This document shows positions 44,857 through 52,896 of a stretch of 64,000 nt of DNA, one piece after another. The notes under the pieces were generated by a model. That model was not told the origin of the DNA, did no database searches, and saw only the letters and a program-made list of their open reading frames with translations. Each line of letters opens with the position of its first letter. The stretch's first letter is position 1. Position numbers and translations under genes: made by a program. Origin of the DNA: Winogradskyella alexanderae (GTDB taxonomy: Bacteria; Bacteroidota; Bacteroidia; Flavobacteriales; Flavobacteriaceae); NCBI RefSeq assembly GCF_020166335.1, contig NZ_JAIUJR010000004.1, forward strand, positions 186,001 to 250,000. The letters are read 5' to 3'.

Positions 44857-47727
44857 ATGAATAAAAATCTACAACTTATACTAACCTTTATTATAGTAGC
44901 TGGGCTCCAATCATTAAGTGCTCAAACCTTTACTTGGAATCCACAATTCTTTAATGAAGACGAAAATGTAACCTTAACGGTTTCTAATTTTGATCCAAAT
45001 GCTTCATGGGGTGTCTCTGATATCTACTTATGGGCTTGGCATTTTGAAACAAATGGTAATCAAATTAATAATCCTACCGCTACAGGTAATGATTTTGGCA
45101 ACTCCCCAGAGACCGCAAAATTCACAAACAACGGTGATGGCACCTATACGTATGACTTTGGTCTTCCAACAGACTTTTTTAATAATACTGGTATTGGAAG
45201 AATTGGATATTTAATCAAATCACAAGATGGAAGCAATCAAAGTGGTGACAACTTCAAAGATGTTGGGCGCGTTGTGGTTGAGATCATTGATCCGACTTCT
45301 GATTTAGTATTTGTCAATTCTGGAGACAACTTAACAATAACCTCGAGAATTAAGTTTCAGGGCACAACCACAGTTCAAGGATCTTTTGAGATTTATTACA
45401 ATGACGTATTAGTCGATACTGGCAACTGTAGTTTCCCAAATTGTGTCGGCCAAATAAACAATATTACAGAATATGGTGTTGTAAGAGTTGTTGGGACACC
45501 ACCATCACCAAATAATAGTGAGTCTGGTGAAGCAATATTTGAAGTAGTTGTTATACCAACCGTTATAGAAGAGGATATCCCTCCAAATTTAGTAGATGGT
45601 ATTAATTATGGTGCAGACAATACAAGTGCTACTTTAGTACTTACTGCACCAGACAAAGAGTTTATATATGTTGCCGCAAGTTGGAATAATTTTGTACCAG
45701 ACAATGATGATTTAATGAAACGAGATCCTAATTCGGGAAAATATTGGTTAGAAATAACGGAATTATCGTCAGGAATAGATCACATCTATCAATATTGGGT
45801 ATTTGATACAGATGCCCCTTCTGGTACTAATCAAGCTGTTGTTGTTGCTGATCCCTTTTCAACATTAGTATTAGATCCTTTTAACGATCAATTCATACCT
45901 TCATCGACATTTCCAAACTTACCAGAATATCCTGATGGACAAGTAGGGTTTATGACAGTGCTTAAAACTGGACAGCCGGCTTATAATTGGACGGTTACAA
46001 ATTTTGAAAAACCAAAGAAAGAAGATCTTATTATATACGAAGTATTCTTAAGAGATTTTGATGAAAACCGAAACTTTCAAGATTTAATTGACCGAATTAA
46101 TTACTTCAAAGATTTAAATATCAATGCCATCCAACTAATGCCCGTAATGGAATTCAATGGTAATTTTTCATGGGGTTACAATACATCGTTCCATATGGCA
46201 TTAGATAAGTTTTACGGTACACCTGAAAAATTCAAGGAACTTGTTGATGTGTTCCATCAAAACGGTATCGCAGTTATTTTGGATATTGCACTTAATCATG
46301 CTGATTTCCCGAATTCTCAAGTAGCCATGTGGTTTAACGAAAATAATGGAAAGCCTGCGTTAAATAGTCCATATTTTAATGAAGATGCCCAGCATGCTTA
46401 CAGCGTTTTTTATGACTACAACCATCAACTACCTTTGACACAAGAATATTCAAAACGTGTTATTAAACAATGGATTGAAGAGTTTAAAATTGACGGTTTA
46501 CGCTGGGACCTTACTAAAGGCTTTACACAAGAATGTACGGCAAGTGATGAATCTTGCACTAACGGTTATAGACAAGATAGAATTGATGTTCTTAAAGATT
46601 ATGCGGACTATTCATGGGAACTAGACGATACGCATTATGTCATTTTTGAACATTTAGGCGGCGACAACGAAGAAAAAGAATGGGCTAATTACCGTTTAGA
46701 TGAAGGTAAAGGTATTATGCTCTGGGGAAAAATGACAGAACCTTATAATGAGTTAACCATGGGACAAACTGGCAATAGAAATATTGATAGAATGGGTCAT
46801 AAAGCTCATACTGGTTTTAATGGTCCCAGAGTGGTAGGTTACCCAGAAAGTCATGATGAAGAGCGATTAATGTACAAAAATATTGCTTTTGGTAACGATT
46901 CAAATCCTGCGCACGATGTTACAGATCTCAATACTGCTCTCACACGTATGTCTGCTTTAGGTGCTATATCTGTTATGATTCCTGGTCCAAAAATGTTATG
47001 GCATTTTGGGGATTTAGGTATGGATAATTCTATCTGGACATGTGATGATGGCGTGACCGTAAATGTTGGCAATGATGGTTGTAAGCTAGCCACCAAACCA
47101 CAACCACAATGGGTAGAAAACTGGCTGGGCGATGCCTTAAGAAGGCAAATTTATGATGATTGGTCAAGGCTACATGCTTTAAAAATAAACGAGCCGGTAT
47201 TTGAAGGTGATTATACAATAACTTCAGGAAATTTTACTCCAAGAATAGACATTTTTGACACTAGTATTCCTACTTCAGAATTACGTAATGTAATTATTCT
47301 AGCCAATTTTGATGTTACTGCACAAAATGTAAGTACAAGTTTCCCTGGTGGTGTGACATCGACGTGGTATGATTTAATGGACGATACTGGAAGTACAACC
47401 GTTGATAATTCTACAACTTCAATTACTATTCCTCCGGGACAATTTAGAATTTTAGGAAACCAACCTGTTGCTTCATTGAGTATTGACGATGAGTCCTTCA
47501 CCAAGTTTAATATTTATCCCAATCCAACAAATTCTGCGTTTAGCATAAATATGAATGTTTCTTCGGTTGAAGTTTATGACTTAACTGGTAAAATGGTAGA
47601 ACAATTTAAAGGCTCTTTTACAAGAACAGATGTATTTGATATTTCATCTTTAAATACAGGGATGTACATTGTAAAAGTTGAAAATGATAACAATCAATCT
47701 ATGACAACGAAATTGGTAAAACTTTGA
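44857..47727 (+). CDS. T9SS-secreted GH13 alpha-amylase with N-terminal binding domains
   Basis: A 956-residue exported amylase. A signal peptide ends around LSAQ. Two beta-sandwich domains (~20-260) precede a CBM48-like region (LVLTAPDKEFIYVAASWNNF) and a GH13 barrel with VILDIALNHADFP, GLRWDLTKGFT (nucleophile Asp), VIFEHLGGD (acid/base Glu) and YPESHDEERLM. From about residue 883 a type-A T9SS sorting domain begins (FNIYPNPTNSAFSIN) and ends TTKLVKL. It is the enzyme likely to attack polymeric glucan outside the cell. It starts 86 bases after susE, beyond a terminator, so it may have its own promoter or depend on read-through. Confidence 0.92.
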   Translation: MNKNLQLILTFIIVAGLQSLSAQTFTWNPQFFNEDENVTLTVSNFDPNASWGVSDIYLWAWHFETNGNQINNPTATGNDFGNSPETAKFTNNGDGTYTYDFGLPTDFFNNTGIGRIGYLIKSQDGSNQSGDNFKDVGRVVVEIIDPTSDLVFVNSGDNLTITSRIKFQGTTTVQGSFEIYYNDVLVDTGNCSFPNCVGQINNITEYGVVRVVGTPPSPNNSESGEAIFEVVVIPTVIEEDIPPNLVDGINYGADNTSATLVLTAPDKEFIYVAASWNNFVPDNDDLMKRDPNSGKYWLEITELSSGIDHIYQYWVFDTDAPSGTNQAVVVADPFSTLVLDPFNDQFIPSSTFPNLPEYPDGQVGFMTVLKTGQPAYNWTVTNFEKPKKEDLIIYEVFLRDFDENRNFQDLIDRINYFKDLNINAIQLMPVMEFNGNFSWGYNTSFHMALDKFYGTPEKFKELVDVFHQNGIAVILDIALNHADFPNSQVAMWFNENNGKPALNSPYFNEDAQHAYSVFYDYNHQLPLTQEYSKRVIKQWIEEFKIDGLRWDLTKGFTQECTASDESCTNGYRQDRIDVLKDYADYSWELDDTHYVIFEHLGGDNEEKEWANYRLDEGKGIMLWGKMTEPYNELTMGQTGNRNIDRMGHKAHTGFNGPRVVGYPESHDEERLMYKNIAFGNDSNPAHDVTDLNTALTRMSALGAISVMIPGPKMLWHFGDLGMDNSIWTCDDGVTVNVGNDGCKLATKPQPQWVENWLGDALRRQIYDDWSRLHALKINEPVFEGDYTITSGNFTPRIDIFDTSIPTSELRNVIILANFDVTAQNVSTSFPGGVTSTWYDLMDDTGSTTVDNSTTSITIPPGQFRILGNQPVASLSIDDESFTKFNIYPNPTNSAFSINMNVSSVEVYDLTGKMVEQFKGSFTRTDVFDISSLNTGMYIVKVENDNNQSMTTKLVKL

Positions 47728-47746
47728 TTATTCATTTTACAATCAG

Positions 47747-47776
47747 AAAAGGCTTCTTAAATAAGAAGCCTTTTTT
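47747..47776 (+). terminator. Rho-independent terminator after the secreted amylase
   Basis: A 12-bp perfect stem (AAAAGGCTTCTT at 47747-47758 with AAGAAGCCTTTT at 47763-47774), 4-base loop, and a T-run. Confidence 0.9.
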
Positions 47777-47817
47777 GTTTAATTTCGTTTAAATTATGGC
47801 TCCCAATACAATTTACA

Positions 47818-48966
47818 ATGCGACACATTCTAGTAGGTTTTATTAATATACTGTTCATATCGATACTTGTTGTTTCATGCGCATCTTGCGAAAGTGAAAA
47901 TCAGGAGGACTCTAACGCTTCTAACACAGTCAATTTTTACTTTGGTGCAGATTTATCGTATGTAAATGAAATGGAAGATTGTGGTGCCACCTATAAAACT
48001 CAAAATGGTACCGAAAGCGATGTTTACGCCGTATTCAAAAATGCTGGCACAAATTTGGCACGTTTTCGACTTTGGCATAATCCAACCTGGACTAATTATT
48101 CTAATTTTCAAGATGTAAAAAAAGCTATTATACGAGCAAAAAATGCTAACATGAACGTTTTATTAGATTTTCATTACAGTGATACTTGGGCAGACCCTTC
48201 AAGGCAGTTAATACCAGAAGCATGGTTAACCGAAATTAACAATACCGAAGCTTTAGGAGAACTACTTTACAACTATACCTTCAATACGCTAAATGAATTA
48301 TCTCAGGAAAATTTGTTGCCAGATATCGTTCAAGTTGGCAATGAAATTAATTCAGAAATATTACAAGAAAATGAAGCTGAAGGGTCAATTAATTGGACAC
48401 GCAACTCATATTTAATTAATAAAGGTATAGAAGCTGTTCGAGACGTTGCAGAACAGAAGAATAAATCTATTGAGGTTATGCTTCATATCGCACAACCAGA
48501 AAACGGATTATGGTGGTTTGAACAAGCCACTACAAATGGTGTGACGGATTTTGATTGGATTGGACTATCATACTATCCTCTTTGGTCAGAGTATGCATTA
48601 AACGAAGTACAAACTCCTATTTCTACACTTATAAATATCTACAACAAAAAACTTATGGTCGTAGAAACTGCTTATCCATTTACATTGAACAATGCTGACG
48701 CTGCAAACAACATATTAGGTGAAAATGCACTCACCGGAGGATTTCCAGCAACCCAGCAAGGACAACTTGATTACTTAAACTCATTATATCAAATCCTTAA
48801 AAGTGCTGGAGCGGAAGGCTTGGTATACTGGGAACCAGCTTGGGTATCTACTGATTGTTTCACGCAATGGGGACAAGGTTCGCATTGGGATAATACCACA
48901 TTATTTGACAATGATGGCAAAGCAACGCTTGGTATGCAGTTTTATAATAATGTATTAAGCAATTAA
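47818..48966 (+). CDS. GH53 arabinogalactan endo-beta-1,4-galactanase (lipoprotein)
   Basis: A 382-residue GH53 enzyme with a lipoprotein signal (VVSCASCESEN). The catalytic Glu pair is seen in VQVGNEINSEI (acid/base) and LMVVETAYPF (nucleophile), with the family hallmarks FYFGADLSYVNEMEDCGA, RFRLWHNP and LLDFHYSDTWADP. It cuts beta-1,4-galactan. Its location between the alpha-glucan amylase (42 bases after the latter's terminator) and a DUF4174 gene is unusual, since no galactan-specific SusC/D pair or beta-galactosidase is nearby. Confidence 0.92.
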   Translation: MRHILVGFINILFISILVVSCASCESENQEDSNASNTVNFYFGADLSYVNEMEDCGATYKTQNGTESDVYAVFKNAGTNLARFRLWHNPTWTNYSNFQDVKKAIIRAKNANMNVLLDFHYSDTWADPSRQLIPEAWLTEINNTEALGELLYNYTFNTLNELSQENLLPDIVQVGNEINSEILQENEAEGSINWTRNSYLINKGIEAVRDVAEQKNKSIEVMLHIAQPENGLWWFEQATTNGVTDFDWIGLSYYPLWSEYALNEVQTPISTLINIYNKKLMVVETAYPFTLNNADAANNILGENALTGGFPATQQGQLDYLNSLYQILKSAGAEGLVYWEPAWVSTDCFTQWGQGSHWDNTTLFDNDGKATLGMQFYNNVLSN

Positions 48967-48980
48967 TACGAAGCTTTGGG

Positions 48981-49406
48981 ATGTACATGTACCAAAAATT
49001 AATTGTTATAATAATCTTTTTTATTTCTATGCAACTAAAGGCTCAGAATTTAGATGACTACAAATGGAAGAATCGTATAGTGCTTATAATTTCAACTGAT
49101 GAAAATTCTGAAGACCTCATAGAACAAAATAAACTGCTAGAAACCGACAAAGAAGGGCTTAAAGAAAGGCGTCTTTTATTGATTAATGTTTTACCTACAA
49201 AATACAAACTGCACGCTCACAAATGGGAATCTGGTTCAAAGTTGTACGACCTATACAATGCTAAAAAGGCATCTTTCAAAATAATCCTTATAGGTCTTGA
49301 TGGTGGTGTAAAATTGGAGCAAATGACACCTTTAAAGAAGCAAGGATTATTTGATATTATTGACACTATGCCCATGCGTAGAGCAGAACTCAGGGATAAA
49401 AACTAA
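48981..49406 (+). CDS. DUF4174-family secreted protein
   Basis: A 141-residue protein with a signal peptide ending near LKAQ (starting at Met1 or Met3). The mature part, with YKWKNRIVLIIS, EDLIEQNKLLE, RRLLLINV and IILIGLDGGVKLE, matches the DUF4174 (thioredoxin-like) pattern, but no CxxC is present, so it is not a redox thioredoxin. Function is unknown. It starts 15 bases after the GH53 gene, suggesting co-transcription, and is followed by a terminator. Confidence 0.75.
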   Translation: MYMYQKLIVIIIFFISMQLKAQNLDDYKWKNRIVLIISTDENSEDLIEQNKLLETDKEGLKERRLLLINVLPTKYKLHAHKWESGSKLYDLYNAKKASFKIILIGLDGGVKLEQMTPLKKQGLFDIIDTMPMRRAELRDKN

Positions 49407-49407
49407 A

Positions 49408-49440
49408 AAAGCCTCTCTATAATGAGAAGCTTTACTTTTT
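49408..49440 (+). terminator. Terminator after the DUF4174 gene, possibly bidirectional
   Basis: Stem AAAGC-c-TCTC/GAGA-a-GCTTT (49408-49433, one C-A mismatch, 6-base loop) followed by an ACTTTTT run. The opposite strand has a T-run after the hairpin, so it could also end the tRNA-Leu transcript. Confidence 0.7.
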
Positions 49441-49442
49441 TG

Positions 49443-49524
49443 TGCGGGCGGCGAGACTCGAACTCGCACACCTCGCGGCACTAGATCCTAAGTCTAGCGT
49501 GTCTACCAATTCCACCACGCCCGC
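49443..49524 (-). tRNA. tRNA-Leu (anticodon UAG)
   Basis: Minus-strand cloverleaf: 7-bp acceptor stem GCGGGCG/CGCCCGC (49518-49524 with 49444-49450), anticodon stem CTAGA/TCTAG around loop CTTAGGA (anticodon UAG, reads CUA), a long variable arm typical of tRNA-Leu, and a TTCGAGTC T-loop. Discriminator base A at 49443; CCA is not encoded. Confidence 0.96.
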
Positions 49525-49536
49525 AAATAAGGACTG

Positions 49537-49566
49537 CAAATATAAACAATACTTTGAATATTCAAA
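49537..49566 (-). promoter_or_regulatory. Promoter of tRNA-Leu
   Basis: Minus-strand TTTG (49566-49563), 18 bases, TATATTTG (49544-49537): a full match to the Bacteroidota consensus, 13 bases before the mature 5' end of the tRNA. Confidence 0.75.
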
Positions 49567-49603
49567 TAGCTTTCATTTAAGAAAATATTGGTGTTGGATT
49601 TCT

Positions 49604-49611
49604 TATTTTTG
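49604..49611 (+). promoter_or_regulatory. Likely -7 element for the dipeptidase gene
   Basis: TATTTTTG at 49604-49611 matches TAnnTTTG and lies 21 bases before the dipeptidase ATG. The -33 element is not clear. Confidence 0.45.
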
Positions 49612-49632
49612 TAGGAAACCATATCATTAATT

Positions 49633-51021
49633 ATGCAAGCTATTCAATCTTATATTACGAAAAATAAAGACCGTTTTCTCAACGAATTAATCAACTTATT
49701 AAAGATACCTTCGATTAGCGCAGATTCTGCCTATAAAAATGATGTCTTTAAAGCCGCGGAAGTCATTAGATCTAGTTTAGAAAATGCAGGATGTGACCAT
49801 GTAGAGATTTGTGAAACAGATGGTTATCCCATTGTTTATGGCGAAAAAATAATTGATAAAAACTTACCCACTGTACTCGTATACGGTCATTATGATGTGC
49901 AACCACCAGATCCATTGGATCTATGGAATTCGCCACCTTTTGAGCCAGTAATTCAAAAAACAGACATACATCCTGAAGGGGCAATTTTTGCTAGAGGTGC
50001 AAGTGACGACAAAGGTCAAGTGTACATGCATGTAAAAGCCTTGGAATATATGACCACTCACAATGAATTACCATGCAATGTTAAATTTATGATTGAAGGC
50101 GAAGAAGAAGTAGGTAGTGTTAATCTAGGTAAATTTGTTGCTTCAAATAAAGAAAAATTAACCAATGATGTCATATTGATATCAGATACAGGAATGATTG
50201 CCAAAGGCATCCCATCTATTACAACAGGTCTTAGAGGGTTAAGTTATGTAGAAGTTGAAGTCACTGGACCTAACCGTGATTTACACTCAGGATTATATGG
50301 TGGTGCCGTTGCAAACCCAATAAATATTCTTGCCAAGATGATCGCATCACTTCATGACGAAAATAATCATATCACCATACCTGGATTTTATGATAAGGTT
50401 GAAAATCTATCTGACGAAGAACGTGCCGAAATGGCTAAAGCACCGTTCTCCCTTGATGATTACAAAAAAGCACTTGATATTGAAGCAGTTTATGGTGAAA
50501 AAGGCTATACAACCAACGAAAGAAATTCCATTCGTCCTACTTTAGACGTCAACGGAATTTGGGGAGGATACACAGGTGAAGGTGCTAAAACTGTAATTGC
50601 AAGTAAGGCTTATGCCAAAATATCTATGCGTTTAGTACCGCATCAAGATTGGGAGGAGATTACTGAACTGTTTAAAACACATTTTGAGCGTATTGCTCCA
50701 GCTGGTGTAAAAGTTAAAGTTACACCACACCATGGTGGACAAGGCTATGTTACACCAACTAATTTTAATGGCTATAAAGCAGCGGCAAAAGCTTATGAAA
50801 AAACGTTTGGACAAGTGCCAATACCTGAACGAAGCGGCGGAAGTATTCCTATTGTAGCCTTATTTGAAAAGGAATTAGATAGCAAAACGATACTTATGGG
50901 ATTTGGATTGGATAGTGATGCCATTCACTCTCCAAATGAACACTTCGGTATTGGAAATTACTTAAAAGGAATTGAGACTATTCCTTGGTTCTATAAATAT
51001 TACAGCGAAATGAAAGGCTAG
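49633..51021 (+). CDS. M20-family dipeptidase
   Basis: A 462-residue Zn metallopeptidase of the M20 carnosinase/PepV-like group. The metal site is set by VYGHYDVQPP (His), ARGASDDKGQ (bridging Asp), EGEEEVGS (catalytic Glu plus ligand Glu), ISDTGM (Asp) and SPNEHFGIGN (His); the dimerisation domain contains DLHSGLYGG. It has no signal peptide, so it should hydrolyse short peptides in the cytoplasm. It stands alone on the plus strand behind its own promoter and is convergent with the M28 gene (one-base gap between the stops). Confidence 0.92.
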   Translation: MQAIQSYITKNKDRFLNELINLLKIPSISADSAYKNDVFKAAEVIRSSLENAGCDHVEICETDGYPIVYGEKIIDKNLPTVLVYGHYDVQPPDPLDLWNSPPFEPVIQKTDIHPEGAIFARGASDDKGQVYMHVKALEYMTTHNELPCNVKFMIEGEEEVGSVNLGKFVASNKEKLTNDVILISDTGMIAKGIPSITTGLRGLSYVEVEVTGPNRDLHSGLYGGAVANPINILAKMIASLHDENNHITIPGFYDKVENLSDEERAEMAKAPFSLDDYKKALDIEAVYGEKGYTTNERNSIRPTLDVNGIWGGYTGEGAKTVIASKAYAKISMRLVPHQDWEEITELFKTHFERIAPAGVKVKVTPHHGGQGYVTPTNFNGYKAAAKAYEKTFGQVPIPERSGGSIPIVALFEKELDSKTILMGFGLDSDAIHSPNEHFGIGNYLKGIETIPWFYKYYSEMKG

Positions 51022-51022
51022 T

Positions 51023-52411
51023 TTACTCTTTAACAATTTTGTAAGAAGAGGCTTTTTTATCAGAACTTACATTTACGAAGTAGACTCCATTTGAATTACG
51101 TGAAAGGTTGAGTTCTATTAACGACTCATTGGATTCTATAACACTAACAACCTTGCCTGAAATATCATTTATAGTAATATATAAGTCTTGATTATAAAAG
51201 TTTTCGACCTTAAGAATGGAATGTACTGGGTTAGGATAAATACTTATTTCCTTACTCGTAAATTTTTCTGTTGATAGTGCTGTAAAAGCAATACAATTAC
51301 TAATTTCACTGCAAGATCCATTACTAACCTCAACTGCATAATTTCCATCAGAAATTGGTGTGAAACTTTGGGATGTTGCACCATTAATTGGTGTACCCGT
51401 ATCACAATTATACCATTGGTAAGGGCCTGTAGCTTCATTAGAGACTAAATCGGTAGGATTCTCAGTAACCGTATTGTCTAGAGCTGCTAAACTTGCCTTG
51501 GTTGCCGTGTAAGCTAATACCAGTTTAGTCAACTCGGTCATATAAGGAAAATCGATATCAGCAGCTCTATCATTAGACGTATGATAATTAGGCGTTTGGT
51601 CATTGGTTTCCCAAGATTCACCAACCAATACAGCTGAATACCCTTGGTTCCAAAATGTTGAATGATCACTAAATGTAGTACCAGGATCAACAACAATTGG
51701 GTTTAAATCAAATGTATAGGTGTTAAGTATGTCAAGCAAATCATCTTTTATCATCAACGAATTTGCAATGTTTCTTACATCAATGTCAAAGTCATTGTCA
51801 CCGGCCGTTCCAGGTGCATCACCATCATAACCAATCATATCCATATTTACTACCCCAAGAATATTATCTCTGGTATTTCCACCTGTTTCGTCTGCCGCTT
51901 GTTGTGCATAAAAATTTGCCCCTAAAAGTCCTATTTCTTCTTCATCCCATAGTGCATAGACGATGGTATTGTCTGTACATTGCCGAGACAAAATCCTAGC
52001 AATTTCGATGACAGCTGCTACACCGGTAGCATTATCGTCAGCACAAAATGTGGTTACAGAATCATAGTGCGCACATATTATATAAATATCATCAGGATTG
52101 GTTGAGCCCAACTGGGTAGCTATGACATTTTTACCTGTGGTGTTAAAATTTTGAACCTCTACTGTAAGATTGGGAAATGCTTCTAGACGTTCCTGGATAT
52201 AGGTTGCAGACAGATCGTTATTACTATGGACCCTGTTTGAGATCGTCTGTGTCGTACCGTTAATAATCGCTGGCTCTTCTCCACTTAATTGATTTACTGT
52301 GGTTTCTAAATTTGATGTATTTACTTCGTTCATTAAATCCTGAATAGATTGCGAAAATCCTATATTAAACACAACCAATAATACTATTACTGAAATAAAT
52401 TTTATGTTCAT
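51023..52411 (-). CDS. T9SS-secreted M28-family aminopeptidase
   Basis: A 462-residue secreted Zn aminopeptidase. A signal peptide ends near GFSQ. The M28 co-catalytic site is supplied by ICAHYDSV (His), CADDNATG (Asp), DEEEIGLLG (Glu pair), NMDMIGYDG (Asp) and FSDHSTF (His). It is followed by an Ig-like domain with paired Cys (~325-375) and a type-A T9SS sorting domain from about residue 383 (ISIYPNPVHSILKVE, ending SSYKIVKE). It would trim peptides at the cell surface or in the medium. Single gene, divergent from the blaI-like regulator. Confidence 0.92.
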   Translation of the reverse strand: MNIKFISVIVLLVVFNIGFSQSIQDLMNEVNTSNLETTVNQLSGEEPAIINGTTQTISNRVHSNNDLSATYIQERLEAFPNLTVEVQNFNTTGKNVIATQLGSTNPDDIYIICAHYDSVTTFCADDNATGVAAVIEIARILSRQCTDNTIVYALWDEEEIGLLGANFYAQQAADETGGNTRDNILGVVNMDMIGYDGDAPGTAGDNDFDIDVRNIANSLMIKDDLLDILNTYTFDLNPIVVDPGTTFSDHSTFWNQGYSAVLVGESWETNDQTPNYHTSNDRAADIDFPYMTELTKLVLAYTATKASLAALDNTVTENPTDLVSNEATGPYQWYNCDTGTPINGATSQSFTPISDGNYAVEVSNGSCSEISNCIAFTALSTEKFTSKEISIYPNPVHSILKVENFYNQDLYITINDISGKVVSVIESNESLIELNLSRNSNGVYFVNVSSDKKASSYKIVKE

Positions 52412-52472
52412 AATTTATTCAACATTACAACTACTTCAAGGTACAAATTTTAATTTTTAACGTAACAAAACC

Positions 52473-52502
52473 TTGGATATTTAATTTTTTATTCTACATT
52501 TG
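52473..52502 (+). promoter_or_regulatory. Promoter of the blaI-blaR1-like operon
   Basis: TTG (52473-52475), 19 bases, TACATTTG (52495-52502): full consensus. The -7 element is embedded in the first repressor palindrome. Confidence 0.8.
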
Positions 52503-52506
52503 TAGA
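52493..52506. promoter_or_regulatory. BlaI/MecI-type operator 1
   Basis: TCTACATTTGTAGA: inverted arms TCTACA/TGTAGA around TT, containing the TACA-N2-TGTA core recognised by BlaI/MecI repressors. It overlaps the -7 promoter element, so binding would block transcription. Confidence 0.8.
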
Positions 52507-52511
52507 GTATA

Positions 52512-52527
52512 TTCTAAATATGTAGAA
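52512..52527. promoter_or_regulatory. Degenerate BlaI-type operator 2
   Basis: TTCTAAATATGTAGAA has TTCTA/TAGAA arms and one intact TGTAG half. Its centre is 20 bp (two helical turns) from operator 1, and it ends just before the ATG at 52529. Confidence 0.55.
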
Positions 52528-52528
52528 C

Positions 52529-52894
52529 ATGGAACTCTCTAAAACCGAAGAACAATTAATGCAATACCTCTGGAAATTAGAGAAAGCATTTATGAAAGAG
52601 TTATTAGATGCCTATCCAGAACCTAGGCCTGCAACCACAACAGTAGCTACACTTTTAAAACGTATGATTGGTAAAGGTTTTGTAGATTACAAAACCTACG
52701 GAAAATCAAGAGAATATTATCCATTAGTTAAAAAGGAAGACTACTTCTCCAAACACGTTAATGGTTTAATTAAAACATTCTTCAATGATAGTGCCTCTCA
52801 GTTTGCATCGTTTTTTACGAGAAAAACAGATTTAACTAAGGAAGAACTGCAAGAGCTAAAATCAATTATTGACCAAGAAATTAAGAGCAAGTAA
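52529..52894 (+). CDS. blaI: BlaI/MecI/CopY-family transcriptional repressor
   Basis: A 121-residue winged-helix repressor. LSKTEEQLMQYLWKLEKAFMKELLDAYP and TTTVATLLKRMIGKGFVDYKTYGKSREYYPLV are the typical DNA-binding part, and the C-terminal half (LIKTFFNDSASQFASFF) forms the dimerisation helices. Two operators lie in its own promoter, so it should repress this operon. The next gene, 2 bases downstream, is an M56 sensor protease whose activation would cleave it. No beta-lactamase is next to the pair, so the regulon may be something else. Confidence 0.92.
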   Translation: MELSKTEEQLMQYLWKLEKAFMKELLDAYPEPRPATTTVATLLKRMIGKGFVDYKTYGKSREYYPLVKKEDYFSKHVNGLIKTFFNDSASQFASFFTRKTDLTKEELQELKSIIDQEIKSK

Positions 52895-52896
52895 TT

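Noticed and set aside
49442..49630. 62-residue plus-strand frame beginning at the tRNA-Leu gene
   Set aside because: It reads through the antisense of the tRNA; the tRNA cloverleaf explains the sequence.
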